A DNA stretch of 34,200 bases from Flavobacteriales bacterium (GTDB taxonomy: Bacteria > Bacteroidota > Bacteroidia > Flavobacteriales_D > Sanyastnellaceae), in NCBI GenBank assembly GCA_947462725.1, contig CANHPZ010000012.1, forward strand, positions 1 to 34,200. Reading direction: 5' to 3'. Positions within the stretch are counted from its first letter, which is position 1. The number at the start of each line of letters is the position of its first letter. Positions 24,861-33,765 of the stretch are shown here, piece by piece. The notes below the pieces were generated by a model. That model ran no database searches and had not been told where the DNA came from. It saw only the letters and a list, made by a program, of their open reading frames with translations. The position numbers and the translations under genes were made by a program.

Positions 24861-25109
24861 CTATTGCTTCTTTATTCGTTCAAATGCGTCCTTAAAATCC
24901 ACATGCATGGCTTCAAACCGGTCCATACTGTGCTCCAATAGCTCCGGAGTAATCAACGCCTTCACATCATCTACACCCATCACGCTATCTGCGCTAATCT
25001 TAAACGTCTGCTTATACTGAGCGGCTTCAATTTCGATGATGTACTTTTCATTGTACAAGAAAATTGAAATCTTCAGTCGCGGGTGTGGTATGTTGGCTAT
25101 GATTCTCAT
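24861..25109 (-). CDS. Small conserved-looking protein, function unknown (82 residues)
   Basis: This short soluble protein (MRIIANIPHPRLKISIF...) has a beta-rich first half (KISIFLYNEKYIIEIEAAQYKQTFKI) and a helical second half (DVKALITPELLEHSMDRFEAMHVDFKDAFERI). I do not recognise a family. The ATG at 25109 is chosen because an exact -7 box (25119-25126) lies upstream of it. A longer frame to 25172 would contain that promoter and overlap the P-type ATPase gene. The stop codon directly abuts the ATG of the OmpH-like gene, which together with the DUF4924 gene makes a three-gene operon. Confidence 0.7.
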   Translation of the reverse strand: MRIIANIPHPRLKISIFLYNEKYIIEIEAAQYKQTFKISADSVMGVDDVKALITPELLEHSMDRFEAMHVDFKDAFERIKKQ

Positions 25110-25111
25110 TA

Positions 25112-25132
25112 GCTGCTGCAAAAATAAGCAGC
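25112..25132. promoter_or_regulatory. -7 box (TATTTTTG, 25119-25126, minus strand) enclosed by an inverted repeat
   Basis: On the minus strand TATTTTTG is an exact TAnnTTTG match 9 bases before the ATG of the 82-residue gene. It is flanked by perfect 6-base inverted arms GCTGCT (25112-25117) and AGCAGC (25127-25132). A protein bound there would cover the promoter, and the arms could also pair in single-stranded DNA. Confidence 0.5.
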
Positions 25133-25151
25133 ACTGCATAGACCCCACATT

Positions 25152-25159
25152 TAACTTTA
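25152..25159 (+). promoter_or_regulatory. Candidate -7 box (TAACTTTA) of the P-type ATPase gene
   Basis: TAACTTTA is one base off TAnnTTTG and ends 4 bases before the ATG at 25164. It forms a divergent promoter pair with the box at 25119-25126, with 25 bases between the two boxes. Confidence 0.4.
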
Positions 25160-25163
25160 CCGC

Positions 25164-27638
25164 ATGATTCACGACTTGTCGTCAGAAGAAGCGAAAGCGC
25201 GATTGGCGCAGTACGGCTATAACGAATTGGCCAGTGCTAAACCAAAGAACATTTTGCGCATAGCCTTAGAGGTTGTCCGTGAACCTATGTTTTTGTTGCT
25301 CATTGGCTGTGGCACGCTCTATATGCTATTGGGTGATTACCAAGAAGGAGCTGTGCTCTCTTCCAGCATTTTCATCATCATCGGAATCACCTTTGCGCAA
25401 TACCGCAAAACGGAACGTTCACTCGAAGCCTTGCGCAGCCTTGCATCGCCGCGCGCACTCGTGATTCGTGACGGACAAAAAGTACGTATCGCCGGACGCG
25501 AAGTTGTACCCGGCGATATTCTCGTGATTCATGAGGGAGATCGAATTGCTGCTGATGGCGAAATTGTAGAATGCCAACATTTATCGGTAGATGAAGCATT
25601 GCTCACCGGCGAATCCATGCCCGTGAACAAATCGATAGAGGAAAACCACAAGCGCATTTTCAGTGGTACGCTTGCTGTGCAAGGTTCTGCGCTTGCACTG
25701 GTTACTGCCACCGGCAATCAAACCGAATTTGGCAAGATTGGAAAATCGTTGAGTTCCATTTCAGATGAAGAAACACGCTTGCAAAGGGAAATGAAAGTGC
25801 TCATACGCACGCTTTCGCTGATTGGTGTAATCATGAGCATTACCGTTGTAGTCGCCTTCTATTTCCAGCGGGGTAATTTCCTCGAATCCTTGCTCACCGG
25901 GTTAGCCGCATCCATGGCCATTCTGCCTGAAGAATTCCCTGTTGTGCTGACCATATTTCTTGCCCTCGGCGCATGGCGTTTGTCGAAGAAAAACGTACTC
26001 ACACGCAAGTCGAGCGCAATCGAAACGCTTGGATCAGCCACCGTGTTGTGCAGTGATAAAACAGGAACCATCACACAAAACAAGATGGTTGTAGCTGCGG
26101 TAGCAATAGACAACACCATTATAGAACGCAAACAATTCAATGGCCACAGCGATGCGCTCAATCACGTCATTGAGGTGGGGTGCATGGCATCGCAAATCGA
26201 TGCCACAGACCCCATGGAGAAGGCCATCTTCAACATGCATTCAGACCTTGAACTCAAAGGGAATTTGCTCGATTTCGAGCGCGAATACACGCTGAGTCAA
26301 GGCCTTCTTATGATGACACGCGCCTATCGCTCGCACCATGCCACTCACTATTACCTCACCGCCAAAGGAGCGCCTGAAGCTGTGTTGGGACTGTGTAGTT
26401 TGAGCGATGCAGAACGCACGTCGCATATTGACACTGTTCATCGCATGGCGCAACAAGGCTTTAGAGTAATTGCTGTAGCTGAAAGTAAACATACCGGAGA
26501 TCCATGGCCGGAAACACAGCACGCCTTCCAATACGAGTTTCTCGGGCTCCTTGGTTTTGAGGACCCCATTCGTCCGGAAGTGCCTGCGGCCATTGAAGAA
26601 TGCAAAAAGGCAGGAATTCGTGTGTGCATGATAACCGGCGATTATCCGGCTACCGCATTGGCCATCGCAGGGCGCATAGGCATTGCGCACGAAAATCAAG
26701 TGCTCACCGGTGATGAAATCAATTCGCTAAATGAATCGGAATTGAAACAGCGCATTTTGAAGACATCCGTTTTTGCGCGTGTTATTCCGGAGCAGAAACT
26801 TCGCATTGTTAACGTGCTTAAAGATGCCGGAGAAATAGTAGCAATGACAGGCGACGGCGTGAATGACGCCCCGGCGTTGAAGGCAGCAAACATCGGCGTT
26901 GCTATGGGGGCAAAAGGAACCGACGTTGCGCGCGAGGCTTCATCGATTGTATTGCTCGACGACAACTTTGCATCCATTGTTGGAGCGATACGCTCGGGTC
27001 GGAGAATCTTCGACAATCTGCAAAAAGCGATGTCCTATATCATGGCCATACACATTCCGATTATTGTGCTCACCTTGTTGCCGGCATTCTTCCCGATGCT
27101 ACCTGTTTTGTTGTTCCCCATTCATATCGTATTCATGGAACTCATTATTGACCCTGTTTGCTCCATTGCCTTCGAATCAGAGCAAGAAGAGAAAGGCATC
27201 ATGGAGCGCAAACCACGCGATAGCAACCAACGATTTTTCGGCAGGAATAAAATTCTTTTTGCTGTATTCAAAGGCTTAATGCTCCTCGCTTCTGTCCTTG
27301 CAGTGTATGGCCTTTCCTACAATGAAGGACACACCGAAGGCGAGGTTCGCTCGATCACATTTTCAGCATTGATTATCGGCAACATTTTCCTCATACTAAC
27401 CGACTTGAGCAACACGCGATCTTTCATTGCGGTATTGATGGAACGCAGCAGAGTAACCCTGCTCATTTTAGGTTCCGCTTTTAGTCTATTGCTATTGGCC
27501 ATTGCAGTGCCGGAGCTCAATTTCATTTTCAATTTTGAGCATCCCGGTTATGCACACTTCCTTCCAGCGTTGGCAGCCTCCGCCACGATGCTAGGGACTT
27601 TGGAGGGAGTGAAATGGATGCGAAGGGATAGGGCTTGA
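25164..27638 (+). CDS. Cation-translocating P-type ATPase (P2-like)
   Basis: The 824-residue pump has all core P-type ATPase motifs: LLTGES in the actuator domain, the phosphorylated Asp298 in CSDKTGTITQNKM, KGAPEAV in the nucleotide domain, and MTGDGVNDAPALKAA in the hinge. Layout and length resemble the P2A (SERCA/Ca2+) group, with an N-terminal cation-ATPase domain (LSSEEAKARLAQYGYNEL) and ten predicted helices. Ion-site helices differ from SERCA. Helix 4 reads LPEEFPVVLT, helix 5 has IMAIHIPIIVL where SERCA has SNVGE, and helix 6 reads MELIIDPVCSIAFE instead of the NLVTDGLPA type. The transported ion is therefore open, and Ca2+ is only one possibility. Confidence 0.93.
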   Translation: MIHDLSSEEAKARLAQYGYNELASAKPKNILRIALEVVREPMFLLLIGCGTLYMLLGDYQEGAVLSSSIFIIIGITFAQYRKTERSLEALRSLASPRALVIRDGQKVRIAGREVVPGDILVIHEGDRIAADGEIVECQHLSVDEALLTGESMPVNKSIEENHKRIFSGTLAVQGSALALVTATGNQTEFGKIGKSLSSISDEETRLQREMKVLIRTLSLIGVIMSITVVVAFYFQRGNFLESLLTGLAASMAILPEEFPVVLTIFLALGAWRLSKKNVLTRKSSAIETLGSATVLCSDKTGTITQNKMVVAAVAIDNTIIERKQFNGHSDALNHVIEVGCMASQIDATDPMEKAIFNMHSDLELKGNLLDFEREYTLSQGLLMMTRAYRSHHATHYYLTAKGAPEAVLGLCSLSDAERTSHIDTVHRMAQQGFRVIAVAESKHTGDPWPETQHAFQYEFLGLLGFEDPIRPEVPAAIEECKKAGIRVCMITGDYPATALAIAGRIGIAHENQVLTGDEINSLNESELKQRILKTSVFARVIPEQKLRIVNVLKDAGEIVAMTGDGVNDAPALKAANIGVAMGAKGTDVAREASSIVLLDDNFASIVGAIRSGRRIFDNLQKAMSYIMAIHIPIIVLTLLPAFFPMLPVLLFPIHIVFMELIIDPVCSIAFESEQEEKGIMERKPRDSNQRFFGRNKILFAVFKGLMLLASVLAVYGLSYNEGHTEGEVRSITFSALIIGNIFLILTDLSNTRSFIAVLMERSRVTLLILGSAFSLLLLAIAVPELNFIFNFEHPGYAHFLPALAASATMLGTLEGVKWMRRDRA

Positions 27639-27733
27639 GAAACTGTTGTTGTTTTTCTAAGTAACCGAAGAGATGCAAAGAGTGCAGAGAATTGTTCCTT
27701 TGAAATTCCTTTGTGCCTTTGGCGGTAAAAAAT
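27639..27733. repeat. Degenerate inverted repeat between convergent genes
   Basis: The gap contains ACCGAAGAGATGCAAAG (27664-27680) and, in inverted form, CTTTGTGCCTTTGGCGGT (27709-27726), plus three CCTTTG copies at 27697, 27708 and 27716. It resembles the CTTTGCGCCTTTGCGGT-type intergenic repeats I know from Bacteroidota genomes. It may act as a two-way transcription stop between the ATPase and MFS genes. Confidence 0.45.
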
Positions 27734-28972
27734 CTATCCTACCGATTTCGCATCGGCGATTTTCTTGAGGATGCGCACCACAAGAAGCGACAACAGCGTG
27801 CTGGCAGCGGCTAAATATCCCACCCACTCGTAATTCATCAACGGACTATTGGCATCAGCCTGTGAAATGATGGCACCGGCGATAATCCCTGACGACCCGC
27901 TGGCAAGCGACATCATGGCAGAATTTAAACTCATGAAACCCGCACGCTGCGCAGGACTCACAACCGTTGTGGCAATGGTATTCGCCGGTATCATACGACC
28001 CGACACCAACACAAAGAAGAATGCCGCAATAATTAGTACTACCCACAGCGGCACTTGCGGCAAATGCGTAATGACCAACACCGGAATGATACTTAGCACC
28101 GCTGCAATCGTGAACATGTGGAAACGACCCACGCGATCAACCAAACGACCAATAGTAAGACCACTAACTACCGTTGCCGCTCCGCCAACCAAATAGATCC
28201 ACTTGATATCGCGCTGTTCCAAACCCACGTTATTGATATAAAACGGTGTCATAAATGAAATCACCGTGAACTGTCCAAGAACAAGGAGTATGGTAAACAA
28301 CAGTGCGTTGCGTTGCTCACGCGAGGTGATGGCCAACCGTATGGCTGCAGTGCGGTCAAAGTGAGTTCTATTTTTCAAATGCTCGCTCATGGGAGGAATG
28401 CGCTTGAAGGCCAATATCCAAAACGGAAGTGCTAATAGTGTTACACCGTAAAACGGAACATGCCAGTTGTTGTCAAACACATCAACAAGCGTCAAGGCCA
28501 CAGGCATACCCAATACAGCCGCCAACGAGAACGACATCGTAACTATGCCCATTGCGCGGCCTCTCCTTTCAATCGGAATTGCATCACCGATTATCGACAT
28601 GACCAATCCACCCAGAAGTCCGCCTGTAAGTCCGGTAATAACCCGAGTGACGATGAAGAGATAATAATTCAATTGAGCACTATCGGTATTGGGAAGGATG
28701 GCACTCGAAAGTGTACCAATCATAAACCCGAAATAGGCAGCCAACAATGCTTTGCGTCGATCCAAATTATCGAGATAAAACACTCCGGCAAAAGCAGTGA
28801 CAAAAGCAGCAATTCCATAACTCGAAACAAGAATTCCATACTCTTGCGGACCTATCGACAACTCCTTTTTAAGGATGTCGCCCATGGGCATCATGATCAT
28901 GAAGTCAACAATATTAGTGAACTGGATAGCGGCCAGCACGATTAGCAATCCACGTTCACTTTTCTGCAGCAT
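27734..28972 (-). CDS. MFS transporter (DHA1/drug-efflux-like)
   Basis: This 412-residue major facilitator protein has twelve predicted helices and a central cytoplasmic loop around KRIPPMSEHLKNRTHFDR. The loop between helices 2 and 3 carries a variant motif A (YLDNLDRRKALL). Helix 5 contains the proline-rich SLAAVLGMPVALTLVD region seen in exporters, and the second half repeats motif A as GRLVDRVGRFHMF. Drug or metabolite efflux is the usual annotation, and the substrate is unknown. The start at 28972 (MLQKSERGLL) overlaps the end of the GNAT/FemAB-like gene by 17 bases. The frame reaches 29011, but the extra 13 residues do not look family-like. Confidence 0.88.
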   Translation of the reverse strand: MLQKSERGLLIVLAAIQFTNIVDFMIMMPMGDILKKELSIGPQEYGILVSSYGIAAFVTAFAGVFYLDNLDRRKALLAAYFGFMIGTLSSAILPNTDSAQLNYYLFIVTRVITGLTGGLLGGLVMSIIGDAIPIERRGRAMGIVTMSFSLAAVLGMPVALTLVDVFDNNWHVPFYGVTLLALPFWILAFKRIPPMSEHLKNRTHFDRTAAIRLAITSREQRNALLFTILLVLGQFTVISFMTPFYINNVGLEQRDIKWIYLVGGAATVVSGLTIGRLVDRVGRFHMFTIAAVLSIIPVLVITHLPQVPLWVVLIIAAFFFVLVSGRMIPANTIATTVVSPAQRAGFMSLNSAMMSLASGSSGIIAGAIISQADANSPLMNYEWVGYLAAASTLLSLLVVRILKKIADAKSVG

Positions 28973-30191
28973 GTGCGTTGATATTGTATAGGGGTTGTTG
29001 TGTAAGTTCACTCAGCACTTCGGCCTTGAATGGCTGTCGCTGCGGATATTCCGACGGTTTTACATATTGCAGAATCATGCTCAGCAAGGCATTGGAAATA
29101 CTGCGGCGATGCATGATGCAACACGTAAGATCAACCGGAAATGCCCCAACCGTAGATTTAATTTCCGCTGCTGTTCTTCCATACACCACTCTATTGCATC
29201 CGAGCTCAATGGCCAGCGATACATAGTCGTAGAGCATGCGCTGATATACACCATGATCCCGATTTTTATCGTAATCAATTCCGATAACGTGAGCCTCCAG
29301 CACTTTGCCGCAGCGCATGGCCGACATGAATCCGACCGGCACACCTTCATGCAGATAAATCTGCACAAAAAACTGCTGAGGGATTCGGCGTAACAAATTG
29401 GCGAGTGTTTTCAAATCCAATTTACCCAATCGAAAATCCGCCTTGTTGTAGACATTCTCATATAGCACTTGAAGCGCATCCGCATGAGCAATAACATCAT
29501 CCGCACTGGCTCTAATAATCGCAATCGTGGAAGAACGTTTCATGGATGACTTCGCCTTGGTGCGAAACTTTGTGTTGAGCGAATCGAGGTAATCATCAAA
29601 GCTCTTCCATGACTGATGAATAGGCATGACCATATTGTGGTCCACCTGAAAACGCTTGAATCGATATTTCTCCAAACCTTGCGCAACGGGAATGGTATTA
29701 GGATAAAAATCCTTGGTGACCATAGCGCAAATGCGTCGGCCTTTGCCTTGCTCCATTTTTGATATTCCCTCCATCGCACCATGCAAGCAAAACGCAATAG
29801 TTTGAGGCGCGCATTCGCTAAGAAAAGAAAATCCATGCTCGCCAGTGGCGAAAGCATTGCCATTGATAAGAATGTTGTGTACGTGCTTGCCGCGGAATTT
29901 ACGCAGCACTGCGTTAATGCAATTCAACACAACATTGGAATAAGCATCGTCTGATGTAATGAAGTGGGCAATCTGAAACGCTGCGATTCCGATTGTTTTT
30001 TCATTTAAGTAAAACACCGCCAAGCGCACTTCCAATCCTTCATCGTGGGCATCCTCAATTGCGCGCAAATAATCCAAACACAAAAAAGAACCCGATTCTG
30101 GATGAAGCGAAGACCACACAGCAGCATCGACATCGGCGGTGCGCTCATAAATTTTCCAACGAATTTGGTCGTGTTTTGTTGAATCGATCAT
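28956..30191 (-). CDS. GNAT/FemAB-like acyltransferase-fold protein
   Basis: The protein has 411 residues. The C-terminal half carries a GNAT/FemAB-type region: SLNTKFRTKAKSSMKR, then VQIYLHEGVPVGFMSAMRCGKVLEAHVIGIDYDKNRDHGVYQRMLYDYVSLAIELGCNRVVYGRTA. This has the strand-helix pattern of the BioF2-like/Acetyltransf_6 group, which includes proteins annotated as peptidoglycan biosynthesis or cellulose biosynthesis acyltransferases. No substrate can be stated. The open frame starts at 30263, but an exact -7 box lies inside that extension, so I place the start at the ATG 30191 (MIDSTKHDQI). That ATG is overlapped by an out-of-frame ATG-TGA. Co-transcription with the MFS gene is likely (17-base overlap). 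Confidence 0.72.
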   Translation of the reverse strand: MIDSTKHDQIRWKIYERTADVDAAVWSSLHPESGSFLCLDYLRAIEDAHDEGLEVRLAVFYLNEKTIGIAAFQIAHFITSDDAYSNVVLNCINAVLRKFRGKHVHNILINGNAFATGEHGFSFLSECAPQTIAFCLHGAMEGISKMEQGKGRRICAMVTKDFYPNTIPVAQGLEKYRFKRFQVDHNMVMPIHQSWKSFDDYLDSLNTKFRTKAKSSMKRSSTIAIIRASADDVIAHADALQVLYENVYNKADFRLGKLDLKTLANLLRRIPQQFFVQIYLHEGVPVGFMSAMRCGKVLEAHVIGIDYDKNRDHGVYQRMLYDYVSLAIELGCNRVVYGRTAAEIKSTVGAFPVDLTCCIMHRRSISNALLSMILQYVKPSEYPQRQPFKAEVLSELTQQPLYNINAHAAEK

Positions 30192-30242
30192 CACATCGCC
30201 CCCAACCACCGATTTCCGATGGCCTTTTGTTTTATGGGCGAG

Positions 30243-30250
30243 CAAAGCTA
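30243..30250 (-). promoter_or_regulatory. -7 promoter box (TAGCTTTG) of the GNAT/FemAB-like gene
   Basis: TAGCTTTG on the minus strand is an exact TAnnTTTG match. It lies inside the longest open frame (start 30263) and so argues that translation begins downstream, at 30191. This gives a leader of about 45 bases. Confidence 0.5.
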
Positions 30251-30312
30251 GATGAAGATTCACAAAAAAAATATTAACCTAAGACAATGAAAGCGTTCTT
30301 TGCAGAAAAAAA

Positions 30313-31020
30313 ATGCTTGAGATACCCGCAGGACTCACCCTCACAATTACGCTTGTAACTATAACAACCTACCTGCTTTTTTTGTTCTCTATTTCATTCT
30401 CATCCGAGAACAAAGTTCAGAGAAGCGCCACTTGGGTCGGTATTCTTGTTTTGTTGTGGATTATCTTTCAGAGTACCCTTTCTCTGAATCGCTGGTACAT
30501 GGACCGCAAGTCTGCGCATTTGTTGTTCCCATTCATCACCACTTCTTGCATTGCCCTGGTAGTGCTATTTCTGCCAAAAATCAGCGGATGGCGCCACGCG
30601 CTCAACTTGCGCTTCTTAGTGACCATGCAACTGATGCGCATACCGCTGGAAATAATCCTGTGGTGGAGCGCTGATTTCAAACAATCGCCATCTTCACTGA
30701 CCGTAGCATTTGGGAATCCGGATGTGATTATCGCAGCAATGGCTCCGTTTGCCCTGTGGTTGCTCGGCAAAAAGCAAAAGAAAACTGACAACCTGGTGCT
30801 CATGTGGAACTATGCGGGACTGATCTCACTACTAGTGCTCTGGATGCGCATCCTATTCTCTGCACCATCCACATTGCAGCTCACGTCATTCAATGCGCCC
30901 AATTACCTCATGGTTCACTTTCCGGGCAGCTGGATTCCTTCTGTGATTATTCCGATTTTACTGTTTGCACATGCTGTGGTGATTGCACAACTGCATGATC
31001 GCAAAAAGGCTTCCCATTAA
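30313..31020 (+). CDS. Polytopic membrane protein of unknown function (235 residues)
   Basis: About seven hydrophobic helices are visible, starting with LTLTITLVTITTYLLFLFSI and ending with VIIPILLFAHAVVIAQL. A histidine- and proline-containing segment, NYLMVHFPGSWIP, precedes the last helix, and helix 4 or its edge has LVTMQLMRIPLEIILWW. I recall similar unnamed proteins in Bacteroidota but no function. No signal peptide or enzyme motif is seen. Upstream is a run of eight A residues just before the ATG. The last three bases of the stop overlap the yfhO stop on the other strand (TTAA shared). Confidence 0.7.
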   Translation: MLEIPAGLTLTITLVTITTYLLFLFSISFSSENKVQRSATWVGILVLLWIIFQSTLSLNRWYMDRKSAHLLFPFITTSCIALVVLFLPKISGWRHALNLRFLVTMQLMRIPLEIILWWSADFKQSPSSLTVAFGNPDVIIAAMAPFALWLLGKKQKKTDNLVLMWNYAGLISLLVLWMRILFSAPSTLQLTSFNAPNYLMVHFPGSWIPSVIIPILLFAHAVVIAQLHDRKKASH

Positions 31021-33704
31021 GCTTGCTTCTTCCACCACTTCAACAGTTCAGCACCAAACACCAACAAAACTAGCACCAGCAGCGATACAGAGCCCGCGGT
31101 ATTGACCTGCACACCCGTGGTGTATGATTTCGGTTCGAACGACCATTCTACGTTGTGACTTCCGGCTGGAACCATAACACCACGCAAGAAGTAATCGGCG
31201 CGGAAGTATGGCACCTCTTGTCCATCGATGCGACATACCCAACCTGCGGGATAGTAGATCTCACTAAACACCACTGGAGCTTCAACCGGTGTATTCACCG
31301 CATAGGACAAACGACGTGTTCCGTATTTCGTCATGCTCACTGTGGCCGTGCTATCCAACGGCTGTGAAGACTTTACGATAGATTCAAATTCACGATTTAC
31401 GATGACTGTATTCGCGGGATCAACTGATGCTATTGACTGCATTTCTTCGTCGGCTGTGGCCACCATCTTCACATCACTTGCAAACCAAGCATTGCCCAGG
31501 GCATGCGATGCATTGTTGATGGGTGGTGCCGCGCCACTGTATTTCACATACTTCGTGTTGAGCATGTTGAGTACTTTGGTTTGCGCCAATACCGAATCCA
31601 CCACCATCGGATTACCTGATTTCATGGCACCCGTTACTTGTTCAATTTCATCGGAAATATAGAAGTCGATCATTTCTTGATAGCGCTTCAGTTTTGCCGC
31701 GTGATAACCGCCAATGGATTTGTGATAGTAAGCTGCACTGGCGTCCGTAAACACGCCCGGAGTGGCCAATAACACACGGTAATCCGTATTCAATTGCAAT
31801 GCACCAAACTCACATGCCGAATGAATGCGTTTGGGATCCTTGCCCTTGTATGGCTCGCGCGAAGACATTACTTCCTCCAGCTTGTCGGCCTGTGCGCGAA
31901 AGTCAGGAATGGACGCACTCTCCATGCTTAGTATGCGCATATCGCAGGTATCAGGAGTGTAGGGAAACAGACGATCGTCGGTGCGCTCGTAATGCGCGTA
32001 ATCCATTTTGCCTGTGCGTGGATCCTTGCGCTTGTCACTATTGAAATAGCGCGATGACACCGACCACATGTCAGCTGTCACCACCAACAACGCCACACCG
32101 ACCAGCACCGGCCATTTGATTTTGTTCAACGCCGTAAGCAAAGTCAATCCAAGTACAACGATAACTATGAGCAAACTGCGTTGTGCATCCTCTGAGAATA
32201 CCGCAGAGCGAACTTCAGGAAGTGCGTCTTCAATTTCGTTCACCATGTTCAACGCATTCGCATTCGACTTGTATTGCTCACGCATATTATCGAGATATTC
32301 AACCTCATTAGGGGAAACCAATGGACCTGTAATCGATGGAGTTGTTGCTACAATTAATAGCAAGGCTACCAGAGATCCTGAAACAATAAAGAACAACTTA
32401 CGCTTAGGCGCGCTGAGGGGTGACTTCAAAAGTTCGTTCAGATAGACGATAGCGAGAGTTGGTGCCATGATTTGCATGAGCACCAGTATCATTTTCGAAT
32501 CACGAAACTTGTTGTACATCGGGAAACTCTCGATGAAGAATTTGTTGATACCATGCATATCCTTCATGCACAAGAAAATGGCAAGAACCGAGATAAACAA
32601 GAACGGCCATTTCAGCGTGTCTTTGGCTAGAAAAAGCGCAAGCACAAACAAGAACATGATACCCGCCCCAAAATAAAACGCTCCTGCGGAGCTGCCCTGA
32701 TCTCCCCAATACTGTGGAAATCCTTGCAGATTCTCGCGCACTTCTTTTGGCGCACGTTGCATGGCCTTTTTGTTTTCAGCCAACATGACTGAAGAACTGC
32801 CGCCCTTGGCGTTGGGAATCATCATGGCCCAGGGCTCACCTGCCGCCATGTTGTATTCCAAAATGTAGTTGGTGTTCAATCCGTCTGATACCTGCGCATT
32901 GTCTTCCTTGCCTTCGGGTTTGATGGTCAAATCAGACTTACCGCGTGTGGTGAGTTTGCTGTATTCGTAGGTGGTATATATACTTGCGAAGTTGGGCATC
33001 ACCGCTATGAGTCCGCCAACGAGCAAAGCGGCTGCAGCTTTAACCGCATCCATCCATTGCTTTTGCAACAGCAAACGAATGCCTTCTCCGATGGCTACTG
33101 CAAATACCAAGAATGCCAGGTAATAGGTCATCTGCAAGTGATTCGACGCTAAATGCAAACTGAAGAAGAGCGCAAAGACAGCGCCGCCCAGCAACCAACG
33201 CCCTCGCAGCGCAAGAATAACACCGCCCAACGCCGGAGCCATGTAACCAATCGCATTGACCTTTGATGTGTGTCCACCTCCGAGATAAAGAATATTTATA
33301 GTAGACAAACCAAAAGATACAGCACCAACGATTCCAAGCCAAGGATTCACGCGCAAACAAAGCATGAGAATATAGAATCCAAACATGCACATATACAGTG
33401 AACCAATGGATGGCTCGGTGCCTAGCTTCAACAAGCGATCGATAGGGCGCACCCAATTGGAAGAATAGCTCATGTTGGTTTGATAACCTGGCATTCCGCC
33501 AAACATGTTGTTGCTCCACAAAGCTTCCTCATCATTCGTCAATCGGTAGTCGGAAAGCTCCTTCGACATACCCATCACCTTGGCGAAGTCGGGCTGCTTC
33601 AAACCATACTCATCATTGATTCCGGAAAAAAACGCCATAGCGATAACTAAAAAAACCACAACCGCAACGGCGTGCGGAAGCAACTGGAGGAGCTTGTTCT
33701 TCAT
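31017..33704 (-). CDS. YfhO family large membrane protein
   Basis: The 895-residue protein has about a dozen membrane helices, a large extracytoplasmic C-terminal domain and a final anchoring helix (GSVSLLVLVLLVFGAELL). Typical YfhO features are the DEEALWSNNMFGGMPGYQTN block after helix 1, HLASNHLQMTYYLAF, EPWAMMIPNAKGG, FFIESFPMYNKFRDSKMILV, and the C-terminal VVFSEIYYPAGWVCRIDG and VPAGSHNVEWSFEP. YfhO proteins resemble glycosyltransferases of the GT-C type and in Gram-positives assist lipoteichoic acid glycosylation. The role in Bacteroidota is not established. It lies 61 bases downstream of the DUF4834 gene, an arrangement I recall from other genomes of the phylum. Confidence 0.9.
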   Translation of the reverse strand: MKNKLLQLLPHAVAVVVFLVIAMAFFSGINDEYGLKQPDFAKVMGMSKELSDYRLTNDEEALWSNNMFGGMPGYQTNMSYSSNWVRPIDRLLKLGTEPSIGSLYMCMFGFYILMLCLRVNPWLGIVGAVSFGLSTINILYLGGGHTSKVNAIGYMAPALGGVILALRGRWLLGGAVFALFFSLHLASNHLQMTYYLAFLVFAVAIGEGIRLLLQKQWMDAVKAAAALLVGGLIAVMPNFASIYTTYEYSKLTTRGKSDLTIKPEGKEDNAQVSDGLNTNYILEYNMAAGEPWAMMIPNAKGGSSSVMLAENKKAMQRAPKEVRENLQGFPQYWGDQGSSAGAFYFGAGIMFLFVLALFLAKDTLKWPFLFISVLAIFLCMKDMHGINKFFIESFPMYNKFRDSKMILVLMQIMAPTLAIVYLNELLKSPLSAPKRKLFFIVSGSLVALLLIVATTPSITGPLVSPNEVEYLDNMREQYKSNANALNMVNEIEDALPEVRSAVFSEDAQRSLLIVIVVLGLTLLTALNKIKWPVLVGVALLVVTADMWSVSSRYFNSDKRKDPRTGKMDYAHYERTDDRLFPYTPDTCDMRILSMESASIPDFRAQADKLEEVMSSREPYKGKDPKRIHSACEFGALQLNTDYRVLLATPGVFTDASAAYYHKSIGGYHAAKLKRYQEMIDFYISDEIEQVTGAMKSGNPMVVDSVLAQTKVLNMLNTKYVKYSGAAPPINNASHALGNAWFASDVKMVATADEEMQSIASVDPANTVIVNREFESIVKSSQPLDSTATVSMTKYGTRRLSYAVNTPVEAPVVFSEIYYPAGWVCRIDGQEVPYFRADYFLRGVMVPAGSHNVEWSFEPKSYTTGVQVNTAGSVSLLVLVLLVFGAELLKWWKKQA

Positions 33705-33765
33705 ACGAATGATATGGATAATCTGGTTTGAGCGGGGAAATTAGGACATGAATCCCAAAGGGCCA

